From positions 124,001-188,000 of the forward strand of contig NZ_FNFX01000002.1 in the NCBI RefSeq assembly GCF_900100975.1: a stretch of DNA of 64,000 bases, written 5' to 3'. Position 1 is the stretch's first letter, and every line of letters begins with the position of its first letter. Position numbers and translations under genes: made by a program. The notes beneath the pieces were generated by a model. The model did no database searches. It saw only the letters and a list, made by a program, of their open reading frames with translations, and was not told where the DNA came from. This document shows, piece by piece, positions 36,326-45,383 of this stretch. The DNA is from Methylophilus rhizosphaerae (GTDB taxonomy: Bacteria; Pseudomonadota; Gammaproteobacteria; Burkholderiales; Methylophilaceae).

Positions 36326-37054
36326 TTACTCCAGCCAGATCATGCTTGCCATGCGACCGGTATCGCCATCGCGACGGAAGCTGAAAAAGGTTTCCGGCTC
36401 ACTAAACGTACAATGGTTCCCACCATATATCTGCGTAATGCCTGACGCTTGCAGGCGCTCCCTAGCTATCGTGTATAAATCCCCCAGCCATTTCTCACCA
36501 TGCGGTTTAAAGGCGGATTCCGCATGCGCATCTTGTGCAATAAATTGCGCCTTCACCTCTATCCCCACTTCAAATGCTTCAGGCCCAATGGCGGGACCCA
36601 GCCAGGCCATCAGTTGATTGCCAGCGGCCGGCATGGCGTTGATGGTGGCTTCGATCACGCCATCACACAAACTGCGCCAGCCGGCATGAATGGCCGCGAC
36701 TGCTGTTCCGGCCTGATCGCAAAGAAGCACAGGCAAGCAATCTGCCGTCATCGTTACACATACCACCTGTTTTCTCGTGGTAAAGCTGGCATCAGCACTC
36801 TCAACACAACTGGCCACAGCGGCGTCAATCACACGTACGCCATGTACCTGGTTCAACCATACCGGCTCACTCGGAAGATAATCACTTAACAATTGTCGAT
36901 TATGCGCAACATGCTGCGGGTGATCCCTGACGTGATCACCCAGGTTCAGGCTGGCATACACGCCCTGGCTAATCCCGCCCTGGCGTGTCGTCTGTAAAGC
37001 TTTGACATTTGCCGGTGCCGGCCAGTCTGGAATCATCAATGGCAACTGGGGCAT
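36326..37054 (-). CDS. pgeF: Peptidoglycan editing factor / purine nucleoside phosphorylase-like (YfiH)
   Basis: 242 residues of the DUF152 family, described both as a peptidoglycan-editing factor and as a purine nucleoside-cleaving enzyme. Conserved metal ligands are in WLNQVHG, TADCLPVLL and AIHAGWRS. It follows rluD by three bases, the usual bacterial pairing (rluD-yfiH). Confidence 0.93.
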   Translation of the reverse strand: MPQLPLMIPDWPAPANVKALQTTRQGGISQGVYASLNLGDHVRDHPQHVAHNRQLLSDYLPSEPVWLNQVHGVRVIDAAVASCVESADASFTTRKQVVCVTMTADCLPVLLCDQAGTAVAAIHAGWRSLCDGVIEATINAMPAAGNQLMAWLGPAIGPEAFEVGIEVKAQFIAQDAHAESAFKPHGEKWLGDLYTIARERLQASGITQIYGGNHCTFSEPETFFSFRRDGDTGRMASMIWLE

Positions 37055-37057
37055 GCC

Positions 37058-38161
37058 CTATTCCTCATCTTCCCAATCTGCGTCATCCAGCGCTTCATCA
37101 TCAAAATCATCGTCACCCCAGTCTTCATCATCGTCGCCCATGAAAAGACCGTTTTCATCCACATTGAACTCAATCGGTGGCAGTTCCTCAACCATTTCGG
37201 TCACACGCATGGCTTCCAGCAGTTCACGCATATCGTCCGCCAGTTCAATCTGCCATTCCATCGGTTCATTGGTCGCCGGATGGATCAAACCCAGTTTGAT
37301 TGCATGCAAGGCCTGGCGTTTAAAGCTACCGATCACCTCGCGCAACACTGGTGTCATCATCTTGTGCGGAATAATATTGCCGATGCCATACAACGGATCA
37401 CCCACCATAGGTGCTTTCAGATGCTGCAAATGCACACGGATCTGGTGCGTGCGCCCGGTTTCCAGGTTGCAGCGCAAGTAGGTATTGGTACCAAAACGCT
37501 CCAGAATCTCATAATGGGTAACGGCGGATTTCCCCTTACGCACCACCGCCATTTTGACGCGTTGATGCGGATGGCGGCCAATCGGCTGGTCCACTTTACC
37601 GTTACGCCACAGCTGCCCCCAGACAATGGCGCGGTATTCACGCTTGACGGTGCGTGCCTGCAACTGCCGCACCAGACTGGTTTGCGCTTCCAGCGTTTTC
37701 GCCACCACCAGCAAGCCGCTGGTATCTTTATCCAGTCTGTGCACAATGCCTGCGCGTGGCACCTCTTTGAGTTGTGGCCACTGGAACAGTAATGCATTGA
37801 GCAAGGTCCCGCTCCAGTTGCCGGCAGCCGGGTGCACCACCAGGCCGGCAGGCTTGTTAATAATGATAAGTGCATCATCTTCATACACCACATCCAGCGG
37901 AATATCCTCAGGCTCAAATGCATGTTCCTGCGCATTTCTAGGCGGCGTGACCACGACCTGTTCCCCGCCCCACACCTTGGTTTTGGCGGTAGGTGCCTTG
38001 CCATCCAGCAAAACCAGGCCTTCTTTGATCCAGCCTTGCAGGCGGCTGCGGGAATGATCTGGCAACATTTGCTGCAACACCAGGTCCAATCGCTGCCCGC
38101 CAAGGCTGGCTGGCACAATCAGCGTTAAGGAAGTGCTTTCTTTCATATTTTCAAACGGCAT
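37058..38161 (-). CDS. rluD: 23S rRNA pseudouridine synthase RluD
   Basis: Makes pseudouridines in helix 69 of 23S rRNA. 367 residues: N-terminal S4 domain (about 20-80), then the catalytic domain with GIVHRLDKDTSGLLVVAK, whose aspartate is the nucleophile, and RTHQIRVHLQHL. An acidic tail of about 33 residues (DDDEDWGDDDFDDE and more) lies beyond the end of the E. coli enzyme. The start may be 38161 or the in-frame ATG at 38146. It is divergent from bamD, with only 47 bases between the two starts, as in many proteobacteria. Confidence 0.95.
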   Translation of the reverse strand: MPFENMKESTSLTLIVPASLGGQRLDLVLQQMLPDHSRSRLQGWIKEGLVLLDGKAPTAKTKVWGGEQVVVTPPRNAQEHAFEPEDIPLDVVYEDDALIIINKPAGLVVHPAAGNWSGTLLNALLFQWPQLKEVPRAGIVHRLDKDTSGLLVVAKTLEAQTSLVRQLQARTVKREYRAIVWGQLWRNGKVDQPIGRHPHQRVKMAVVRKGKSAVTHYEILERFGTNTYLRCNLETGRTHQIRVHLQHLKAPMVGDPLYGIGNIIPHKMMTPVLREVIGSFKRQALHAIKLGLIHPATNEPMEWQIELADDMRELLEAMRVTEMVEELPPIEFNVDENGLFMGDDDEDWGDDDFDDEALDDADWEDEE

Positions 38162-38165
38162 CAGT

Positions 38166-38171
38166 TATAAT
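38166..38171 (+). promoter_or_regulatory. -10 element of bamD
   Basis: TATAATGCCCC on the plus strand, 37 bases before the bamD ATG. The element lies in the tight rluD/bamD divergent gap, so promoters for both genes must overlap. Confidence 0.5.
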
Positions 38172-38208
38172 GCCCCGAGTTTCCTTATATATAACGACAT
38201 AAAACAAC

Positions 38209-39045
38209 ATGCTTCGCATTTTACCGCTTAACGCCCTGTTCACGCGTGCTTTTATTTTCGTTGCCGCGCTCTCCATCAGTGCCTGTGCCATTTTTGGCGA
38301 CCCGAATCCGCCTGATGAAACCAAAGGCTGGCCTGAACAACGCCTATATGCCGCCGGCCAGGAAAAAATGATGGACAAGAATTTCGACAAGGCGATCGAA
38401 TATTTCCAGAAATTGGAAGCACGTTACCCCAATGGCATATACTCGACCCAATCCCAGCTGGAAGTAGCTTATGCCTACTATAAAAAATCCGAGCCTGTAT
38501 TGTGCATGTCCGCGGTTGACCGCTTTATCAAGCTGCACCCCAACCATCCTAACCTGGACTATGCTTATTACCTGAAAGGCCTGGCGACCTTTAACGAGCG
38601 CGGCATCCTTGAAAAATATACCAAACAGGAAATCAATGACCGTGACCCGAAAACCCTGCGCGTGTCATTCAATGCCTTTAAAGAACTGGTAGAGCGCTTC
38701 CCGACTAGCCGCTATGTCAAAGATTCAACGCAGCGCATGGTGTACTTGGTCAATACGCTGGCCATGCATGAAATGCACGTGGCACGCTATTACATGCAAC
38801 GCAAAGCCTATGTGGCAGCGTTGAATCGCGCCAGATATGTACTGGAAACCTATCCGAACTCCAACGCGGTGGAAGATGCCTTGGTGACCATGATCAGCGC
38901 ATACGATGAAATGAATCTGGACGACCTCAAGGCAGATACCCTGCGCATCCTCAAAACCAACTACCCTGAAAATCCCATGGTTACCGGCAAAATCAATGAG
39001 GAAGAAAAAAGCTGGTGGAAGTTCTGGGAAAGCCTGTATCAATAA
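38209..39045 (+). CDS. bamD: Outer membrane assembly lipoprotein BamD
   Basis: Essential lipoprotein of the BAM complex that inserts beta-barrel proteins into the outer membrane. 278 residues: lipoprotein signal with lipobox LSISAC, cysteine 26; five TPR-like helical hairpins (for example LYAAGQEKMMDKNFDKAIEYF and VAYAYYKKSEP). It has no operon partners on the plus strand and ends at a strong terminator. BamB is found at 60.5 kb in this window. Confidence 0.95.
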   Translation: MLRILPLNALFTRAFIFVAALSISACAIFGDPNPPDETKGWPEQRLYAAGQEKMMDKNFDKAIEYFQKLEARYPNGIYSTQSQLEVAYAYYKKSEPVLCMSAVDRFIKLHPNHPNLDYAYYLKGLATFNERGILEKYTKQEINDRDPKTLRVSFNAFKELVERFPTSRYVKDSTQRMVYLVNTLAMHEMHVARYYMQRKAYVAALNRARYVLETYPNSNAVEDALVTMISAYDEMNLDDLKADTLRILKTNYPENPMVTGKINEEEKSWWKFWESLYQ

Positions 39046-39060
39046 GCGCCATATCCTCTT

Positions 39061-39102
39061 ACAAATAAAAAAGCGCCGCTGGACTGGCGCTTTTTTATTT
39101 GT
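39061..39102. terminator. Bidirectional terminator, bamD / HExxH protein
   Basis: A 17-base perfect stem (ACAAATAAAAAAGCGCC with its complement) around an 8-base loop, flanked by A- and T-tracts. It lies between convergent genes. Confidence 0.92.
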
Positions 39103-39114
39103 AAGAAAGTTGCC

Positions 39115-39525
39115 TCATGAATCGACACCTCTTGCCATTTCTTTCGCGATGCCCTCCGCAGCGAATGCTTCCCGCTCGAAAGGATTGTCATAGTATATAT
39201 GCCGGCCTTTCATTGCTTGCCATAGCCCTGCCAGCAGATAAGCCGGCACAAACAGGATACCCCAGCGTTCAGCCTGCCTGACATGAATATACTCATGCGG
39301 GCGTAATTGCTCGAGCACACCCGATGAGCAGCCTAGAACCACATGCCCCAACGCCATCGCTGCAAATCCGCTCTGTCGCATCAGCCAGTACCCAACCCAT
39401 CCGCCATGTATCTCAAGCACACCATTGGCAATACGGAGTTTTGCACCGGACAACAGCCAAATGAGCCCAACGGCCACGCCGATTAAAGTCGTTGGCAATG
39501 CCCATAGAAAAATCAGGAGGCGCAT
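39115..39525 (-). CDS. Small membrane protein with HExxH metalloprotease-type motif
   Basis: 136 residues. Two or three hydrophobic stretches are seen: about 3-26 (LIFLWALPTTLIGVAVGLIW), a middle one near 50-72, and 92-105 (ILFVPAYLLAGLW). Between the last two is RPHEYIHVRQAERWG, a match to the HExxH zinc-peptidase motif, and near the end YDNPFEREAF, which could supply a third ligand glutamate. I do not recognise a named family. A membrane-embedded or periplasm-facing metalloprotease is possible, but no activity can be claimed. Confidence 0.7.
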   Translation of the reverse strand: MRLLIFLWALPTTLIGVAVGLIWLLSGAKLRIANGVLEIHGGWVGYWLMRQSGFAAMALGHVVLGCSSGVLEQLRPHEYIHVRQAERWGILFVPAYLLAGLWQAMKGRHIYYDNPFEREAFAAEGIAKEMARGVDS

Positions 39526-39572
39526 AATATCAATGCTTCAATTACCAGCGCCTTAACTAACTGAAAAAATAG

Positions 39573-39899
39573 TCATGCATGCCTGGGAGCAAACATAATA
39601 ATCGCCATTCCCAGCATGGCGACTGCCGCGCCGAGCAAATCCCAGCCTGTTGGGCGGATACCTTCCACCAGCCATAGCCAGAAAATGGCCACGCCAATAT
39701 ATACACCGCCATAGGCAGCATAGGTGCGTCCTGCGGCCGTTGGGTGCAATGTCAGTAGCCAGGCAAATAGCGCCAGGCTTATTACGGCCGGAAGCAGCAA
39801 CCAAGCACTTTTGCCTTCCTTCAACCACAGGTAAGGCAGGTAACAGCCCACGATTTCAGCCACTGCGGTCAGCCCGAATATAAACAGCGTTTTAAACAA
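39573..39899 (-). CDS. ynfA: YnfA/UPF0060 membrane protein
   Basis: 108 residues with four hydrophobic segments. It matches UPF0060, for example [22 protein letters not shown] and [22 protein letters not shown]. The family resembles small multidrug-resistance pumps and some members have been reported to export drugs; role here unknown. The start is a TTG at 39899, chosen because CCAGGAG lies seven bases upstream and the protein begins [10 protein letters not shown] like its relatives. Confidence 0.9.
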   Translation of the reverse strand: MFKTLFIFGLTAVAEIVGCYLPYLWLKEGKSAWLLLPAVISLALFAWLLTLHPTAAGRTYAAYGGVYIGVAIFWLWLVEGIRPTGWDLLGAAVAMLGMAIIMFAPRHA

Positions 39900-39969
39900 A
39901 GGTCACTCCTGGTGATGATAGATCAGCGACGGTTGAACGACACTTGTTCCAGAAAATGTCAAAACAGCT

Positions 39970-41250
39970 TTATTCCTGCTCTGAAATCAGCAACTGGTTG
40001 TGGTCTGTTTTCAGGTAGAACGTACCATTCTGGTCGATCTGGATGGCACGGATACGGTAATCGCTCAACACCGGCTCAGCATATACCAGGTTAACGCCCT
40101 CTTTGCGCACACGGTACAAGGTTGTGTTGCCCATGCCGGCCACAAACAAATCGTTATCCCAGAAATCATTGCGCCCAGTGGCCGGGTACTTGGCCAGTGG
40201 ACCAACGCCAATGGACGGCACAAACGTCATGGCGGGTTTTTCATAACCTTCATGGCTATTAAACTTATTGCCGTAATAGCCACTCATCCCATCACGTTCA
40301 TAAATCGTGCCATAACTGACAATCGGCCAACCATAATTCTTCCCGCGCTTGACCAGGTTGATCTCATCGCCGCCGCGCGGCCCATGGTCGGTCAACCATA
40401 ATTCGTTGCTTTCCTTATCGTAAAACAGGCCGCCGGAAGGCGAGCGGAAACCACTTGCATAGACTTCGGCACTTAATTGCTGCAGGCTGATGCGAATCAC
40501 TTTGCCCAAGGAGGTCGTCTTATCCTGTACACGTTCAGGCTTGGAAAAATCCCCTATGCTCAAGTATAAAGTGCGATCGTTCTCCCCTAACGCCAATTTG
40601 CCGCCGACCTGGTGGCCAAGGATGGGCTCTTTGATCGCCGGGCGGCTGATGTAAATTTCCCGGTCAAAACTGACCTCACTATTTTCAATGTCCACCTCAA
40701 ATTCACTGACCGCCAGGCGTACGCCGTTGGACACGTCATCCCATGCGGTATAAGCAACATAAAGTGTTTTCCCGATCAGCAAAGAGTCTTTAACGCCAGA
40801 CAGTTCCTTGCAATATACCAGTTGCTTGCTGCTGCTCTCGTCATCAGAAGTCTCTCCGCCAGGAATAAACTTGGTCAATGGTTTGCCGGGCTTAACCAGC
40901 TCCATTGCCTCATTCTGGCGCACAAAATAGACATCGCCACATTTGCTGATAAACAGGAACAAGTGTTTATCCAGCCGTTCAAATGGCCCGCTGGGATACT
41001 GGTCTTCAAATGGTAAAGGATAAACCTTGAGAGTTTGTGTACCGAAAACCGAGCTGATTCTTGGTGGCTCAGGGGCTTTCTTGCCCTGTTCGGCTTCCTC
41101 TCCTGAAAGTAGCAGCCTGGGCGTCGTTTCCTCATCACCCGCATGTACTTCAGGCACCAGCATATGCCAGCACAATAACAACCAGAACAGGGCCAGAAAG
41201 GCATATTTGGAAAACAGTTTAAGGGGGGATAGGAAATTCAAATAAAGCAA
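39970..41250 (-). CDS. Secreted glucose/sorbosone dehydrogenase-fold protein
   Basis: 426 residues with an N-terminal signal-like hydrophobic stretch (about 15-32, YAFLALFWLLLCW) and a likely cut near VHA, residue 37, so periplasmic. The rest is a beta-propeller: GSDH-family landmarks GHQVGGKLALGENDRTLYLSIGD, SLGKVIRI, GFRSPSGGLFYD, LWLTDHGPRGGDEIN and GKNYGWPIVSYG. GSDH proteins are PQQ-dependent sugar or aldehyde dehydrogenases, but many relatives are non-enzymatic. The start is a TTG at 41250 with GGAG nine bases upstream. The substrate is unknown. Confidence 0.8.
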   Translation of the reverse strand: MLYLNFLSPLKLFSKYAFLALFWLLLCWHMLVPEVHAGDEETTPRLLLSGEEAEQGKKAPEPPRISSVFGTQTLKVYPLPFEDQYPSGPFERLDKHLFLFISKCGDVYFVRQNEAMELVKPGKPLTKFIPGGETSDDESSSKQLVYCKELSGVKDSLLIGKTLYVAYTAWDDVSNGVRLAVSEFEVDIENSEVSFDREIYISRPAIKEPILGHQVGGKLALGENDRTLYLSIGDFSKPERVQDKTTSLGKVIRISLQQLSAEVYASGFRSPSGGLFYDKESNELWLTDHGPRGGDEINLVKRGKNYGWPIVSYGTIYERDGMSGYYGNKFNSHEGYEKPAMTFVPSIGVGPLAKYPATGRNDFWDNDLFVAGMGNTTLYRVRKEGVNLVYAEPVLSDYRIRAIQIDQNGTFYLKTDHNQLLISEQE

Positions 41251-41356
41251 AACAGGTTTCTCCGTTCTTATATTTTCATTCGAGTCGCCTCTAACCGGAA
41301 AAGTTTACAGGCGCGCTCAGTAAAATAATAACTTTATATTTAAAATAAATAAGTTA

Positions 41357-41581
41357 TTACCCTTTATTAATCCATTTTGTAATATAAATTTTGAGCAGAA
41401 GCCCGACAATCATTATGCCCCATGCCATAAGGGTCAGTTTAATAAAGGCTGCAAATGTGTCTTGCTGGCAAATTGGATCAAACATGGGATTCATGCTATC
41501 ACAACCAAACGCAACGACTACAAAAGCAAAACCGGGACCCAAATGCAAAATGGCAAGCCCATAAATTAACGCACGCAACAT
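41357..41581 (-). CDS. Unrecognised small membrane protein
   Basis: 74 residues from the ATG at 41581, or up to 108 from a TTG at 41683. Two hydrophobic segments: LRALIYGLAILHLGPGFAFVVVAFG (read in blocks, about 2-26) and FIKLTLMAWGIMIVGLLLKIYI (about 47-68), with CDSMNPMFDPICQQD between them. The two cysteines in that loop could form a disulfide. I do not recognise a family. Base composition is AT-richer than the surrounding genes. Confidence 0.55.
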   Translation of the reverse strand: MLRALIYGLAILHLGPGFAFVVVAFGCDSMNPMFDPICQQDTFAAFIKLTLMAWGIMIVGLLLKIYITKWINKG

Positions 41582-41721
41582 ACTTTGTATATCCAGAAAG
41601 CATGCTTGACCAGCATGGTTGCTAATCAAGCCGTATTGATGAAAGATGATCTGGCTGAAGGAGAAACTAATATTTATTTTCAATGGCGGCTAAGATCACT
41701 TTTCCAGGTTCAATGCTTTTT

Positions 41722-42153
41722 TTAACGCTTGATGGCCAGTACCAGCACGCCTGTGGCCACGAGCGCAATCCCCGCCCATTCGCGCAGGGAAAGCCGCTCA
41801 CCCAGAAAAAAGCAGGCAAACAGCGCTACCAGTACCAGGCTGAATTTATCTATCGGTGCGACTTTTGATGCTTCTCCCAGTTGCAATGCACGAAAATAGC
41901 ACACCCATGAAGCCCCGGTAGCCATGGCAGACAACCCAAGGAATGATAATGAGCGAACAGGCAAGACCAGTGGATTGCTCCATTTGCCAGTCAGCCAGAT
42001 AAAAGGGGCCAGTATGCACGCAATCAGTATGGTACGAATCAATGTGGCAAAATCAGAATCAATACCATTTACTCCGATTTTTGCAAAAATGGCCGTCAAT
42101 GCAGCAAAGCAAGCCGAAAGTACAGCCCAGAAAAACCAGTCACCCATCATCAT
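41722..42153 (-). CDS. EamA-family transporter, half-size
   Basis: 143 residues with four to five hydrophobic segments, one EamA repeat only: FFWAVLSACFAALTAIFAKIGV at the start and SLREWAGIALVATGVLVLA at the end. Half-size EamA proteins form dimers and export amino acids or other small metabolites, or act as drug/metabolite transporters. The start MMMGDWFF has two further in-frame ATGs. It follows aqpZ by 13 bases, so probably an operon. Confidence 0.85.
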   Translation of the reverse strand: MMMGDWFFWAVLSACFAALTAIFAKIGVNGIDSDFATLIRTILIACILAPFIWLTGKWSNPLVLPVRSLSFLGLSAMATGASWVCYFRALQLGEASKVAPIDKFSLVLVALFACFFLGERLSLREWAGIALVATGVLVLAIKR

Positions 42154-42166
42154 TCACCGGGCAGGC

Positions 42167-42853
42167 TCAATCTTTTGCCGCAATTGTTTTGTAGGCAAAA
42201 GCACCGATGATGGCACCGATGACCGGGGCAACCCAGAACAGCCAAAGCTGTGCAACCGCCCAATCACCAACAAACAGGGCAACCCCCGTGCTTCTGGCAG
42301 GATTAACAGACGTATTGGTCACCGGGATGGTAATCAGGTGAATCAGGGTTAAGGTAAAACCGATAGCCAATGGCGCAAAACCTGCTGGCGCACGCTTGTC
42401 TGTTGCACCGAGAATAATCAGCAGGAAAAACATGGTCATCACGATTTCGGCGACTAATGCCGACAGCAGGGAATATCCTCCTGGTGAATGGATACCGTAT
42501 CCATTGGCAGCAAATCCTTTGCTGACATCAAAACCAGGCGCACCACTGGCAATGACATAAAGGACTGCCGCGGCAACGATTGCACCGATGACCTGGGCAA
42601 TAATGTACGGCAACAGCTCTTTGCCCGGAAACCTGCCGCCAACATATAATCCGATAGATATGGCGGGGTTCAGGTGGCAGCCGGAAATCGGGCCAATGGC
42701 ATAGGCCATTGTCACCACGGTCAGCCCGAACGCGAGCGCAACCCCCAGCAGGCCAATACCAACATCCGGAAATGCGGCTGCCAGTACCGCGCTGCCGCAA
42801 CCGCCCAGCACCAGCCAGAATGTGCCGAAGAATTCGGCGATGTATTTATTCAT
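42167..42853 (-). CDS. aqpZ: Aquaporin Z
   Basis: Water channel of 228 residues with six membrane helices and both NPA half-helices: HLNPAISIG (N62) and SVNPARSTG (N184). The selectivity-filter residues F42, H172, T181 and R187 match the water-selective type rather than glyceroporin. It lies upstream of the half-size EamA gene on the minus strand. Confidence 0.96.
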   Translation of the reverse strand: MNKYIAEFFGTFWLVLGGCGSAVLAAAFPDVGIGLLGVALAFGLTVVTMAYAIGPISGCHLNPAISIGLYVGGRFPGKELLPYIIAQVIGAIVAAAVLYVIASGAPGFDVSKGFAANGYGIHSPGGYSLLSALVAEIVMTMFFLLIILGATDKRAPAGFAPLAIGFTLTLIHLITIPVTNTSVNPARSTGVALFVGDWAVAQLWLFWVAPVIGAIIGAFAYKTIAAKD

Positions 42854-42983
42854 ACAACCTCCCTATTTTTATCGTTAAGCTTTGTTGTTAAATATGGGCC
42901 GCCCACATGATTGCCCGAACACTTCATGCCAGGAAAGCGCTGGCAGACAAGCAGCAGGACCGGGTGCCAATGGCCTTAATATA

Positions 42984-43013
42984 ATAAAAAAAGATTGATA
43001 CTGGCAATCTTTT
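42984..43013 (-). terminator. Intrinsic terminator of the GGDEF-EAL gene
   Basis: On the minus strand AAAAGATTG, a 7-base loop, CAATCTTTT and a run of T. It lies 63 bases after the stop. The remainder of the 222-base gap between aqpZ and the signalling gene shows no further feature. Confidence 0.7.
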
Positions 43014-43075
43014 AAATGCATGGTCACCAGGGCAAAAGCTGATACCAGCCAACCAGTTGAAGGGTAGCACTGGAA

Positions 43076-45256
43076 TTATGCTGCCGAAGCCATCTTCATC
43101 CCGATTAAGCTGGCAAACTGGCTGGCTGGCATAGGCTTACCAAATAAGTACCCCTGCCCCTCTTCACAGCATTTTTGTTTCAGGTAACGACACTGACCTT
43201 TATTTTCGATACCTTCTGCAATGGTATGCAGGTCAAAACCATGCGCAATATCCAGTGTAGCACTGACGACAGAATCATCCTGTTTGTGGTCCAGCATGCC
43301 CTGTACAAATGAACGGTCAACCTTGATGCGTGTAATTGGGTAGGTTTTAAGCAGGCTTAACGAGGCATAGCCGGTACCAAAATCATCAAATGCAATACCT
43401 ACGCCATTGTCTTTCAGTTTGCGCAGGGTTTCCAGCACGATTTCATCATTGTCCAGGGCAATGTTCTCTGTAATCTCCAGTTCCAACGCCTCTGCGGGCA
43501 ACCCATGTCGGGCAAGCACCTCCATGACTTCCTGCACCAGGTCCCCGACACTGAATTGCGCTTCAAACAAGTTAACCCCTATGCGAAACCCAGTTGCACC
43601 ATGCCGTCGCCAATAGGCTGCCTGGGCACAGGCTTCATCCAGGACCCAGGAGCCGACAACGGCCGCCAGGGGGCCACTTTCCAGAGCTGCTATAAAGGAA
43701 ATGGGCGTCAAGACACCACGCGCAGGATGATGCCAGCGCAACAATGCCTCGGCGCCGACAAGCGCACCGGTATTCAAATTCACCTGCGGCTGGTAATACA
43801 ACAGAAATTCGCCTTGGTCGACCGCCCGGTGCAACTCCATGGCATACAGGCGCCGTGCGACCGCCTGCATGCGTAACGATGGTGTAAACAGAAATGCCCT
43901 GCCATGCCTGGATAATTTTGCCTTGAACAGGGCAAGGTCAGCATCACTGACCAACTCCAGCGCTTCCTGTGCATGCAAGGGAGCCAGTGCCACCCCGCAG
44001 CTGGCAGTCACATGCACGTCATGGCCTTCAACCTGAATGGGCAATGCTATCTGTTGAATAACTTCTTCAGCCAGTTGCATGGCACTCTCAACACTGGTGA
44101 GATCAAGTGCCACGATAGCAAACTCATCCCCACCGATACGGGCAACCATATCAGGGGACTGTACCAGATCGGCTATTCGTGCAGCCACATGCTTGAGTAC
44201 GGCATCTCCCAACGCATGTCCAAGTGTATCGTTTACATCCTTGAAGCCGTCCAAGTCAATCATAAAGACTGCTGCAGGGGTGGGAATGGCCAGGGTATCT
44301 TCAACCACACGGTAAAAGTGTGCCCGGTTAGTCAGGCCGGTCAGCAAATCAATATTCGCGCGTTGACGCAGTTCAGCCTCTTCCCTGCGTTGTGCGGTAA
44401 TATCTTTAAGAATGGCCTCGAACCGCATCTTGCCGGACTCCTTCCAGGCAAACAGGGAGAAGCCAAGCAGAAAACAGCTGCCATCCTTACGCAAGCCGGA
44501 AATCTCGGAAAAGCTATCCAGATGCCCCACGGTCTCTGCGGCAATGGCCCTGGCAATGATTTGATGCAGGATGGGACGATCACGTTCAGGTAGCAGCATG
44601 TCCATTGAACGCCCCACACCTTCTGCGATGCTATAACCGTGGGAAAGTGCCGCCGCCGCATTCCAGGCAATGATTTGCATATCCGCGCCAAACCACACGA
44701 CAGGTGTCGCTGAGTTGCCGGCATATTGATCAAAGGTTGGGCGATGACGGTTGCTGGAAGTTTCTATACGCCTGAGCTCCAGGCGATCTGACACAATACG
44801 CGCCAGTTCCATTAACCTTCTTTGATCTTCTTCGGAAAAGTTTAAATGCGGTTTGCTATCCAGTACACACAAGGCACCCAGTGCAAGCCCGCCTGGTGAG
44901 CGTAACGGCACACCGGCATAAAATCGCACATTGGCAGCCCCGGTCACCAGCGGATTATCATGAAACCGCTCGTCCTGCGTGGCATCGGGCACAACCATGA
45001 TATGCGTTTGATTAATGGCATGGCCACAAAATGACACATCCCGCCGCATATCGGTCTCGCCAATCCCGACACTTGCCGCGAAAAATACATGATCACTGCC
45101 TATCATGTTCACCGCCGCCACTGGCATATCAAACATGCGCGCAGCCATCTGCACAATGGGGTCCAGGCTGGGAATCAGCGCCTCATCATCCAGACCATGC
45201 TCGTATAAAGCGGCTAGCCGCTCTTGTTCACTCGCCAAAATTGCAGGGCACTTCAT
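43076..45256 (-). CDS. GAF-PAS-GGDEF-EAL cyclic di-GMP signalling protein
   Basis: 726 residues, cytoplasmic. Domains in order: GAF (about 20-165), PAS (about 178-292), GGDEF (about 300-460) with an intact ARIGGDEFAIV active site, and EAL (about 470-715) with GAEALLRWHHP, LELEITEN and DDFGTGYASLS. Both catalytic domains therefore look competent, and net cyclase or phosphodiesterase activity cannot be told. The GGDEF lacks the RxxD inhibitory site (QSPD instead). It stands alone between two terminated regions. The GAF ligand is unknown. Confidence 0.93.
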   Translation of the reverse strand: MKCPAILASEQERLAALYEHGLDDEALIPSLDPIVQMAARMFDMPVAAVNMIGSDHVFFAASVGIGETDMRRDVSFCGHAINQTHIMVVPDATQDERFHDNPLVTGAANVRFYAGVPLRSPGGLALGALCVLDSKPHLNFSEEDQRRLMELARIVSDRLELRRIETSSNRHRPTFDQYAGNSATPVVWFGADMQIIAWNAAAALSHGYSIAEGVGRSMDMLLPERDRPILHQIIARAIAAETVGHLDSFSEISGLRKDGSCFLLGFSLFAWKESGKMRFEAILKDITAQRREEAELRQRANIDLLTGLTNRAHFYRVVEDTLAIPTPAAVFMIDLDGFKDVNDTLGHALGDAVLKHVAARIADLVQSPDMVARIGGDEFAIVALDLTSVESAMQLAEEVIQQIALPIQVEGHDVHVTASCGVALAPLHAQEALELVSDADLALFKAKLSRHGRAFLFTPSLRMQAVARRLYAMELHRAVDQGEFLLYYQPQVNLNTGALVGAEALLRWHHPARGVLTPISFIAALESGPLAAVVGSWVLDEACAQAAYWRRHGATGFRIGVNLFEAQFSVGDLVQEVMEVLARHGLPAEALELEITENIALDNDEIVLETLRKLKDNGVGIAFDDFGTGYASLSLLKTYPITRIKVDRSFVQGMLDHKQDDSVVSATLDIAHGFDLHTIAEGIENKGQCRYLKQKCCEEGQGYLFGKPMPASQFASLIGMKMASAA

Positions 45257-45383
45257 CGCAGTCTCCTGATTCAGAGCTTGGATTAATGAGCTGTTATCAA
45301 TAACAAGTCATCAGGCTTTATGACATATTTTTACACATTTTCCTGTTACTGGCACCCGTCTGGTGATCAATGGGAAGCTGAGC

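Noticed and set aside
37417-38118. 233-residue minus-strand frame inside rluD
   Set aside because: Shifted frame of rluD; Cys/Trp/Arg-rich composition and no motif.
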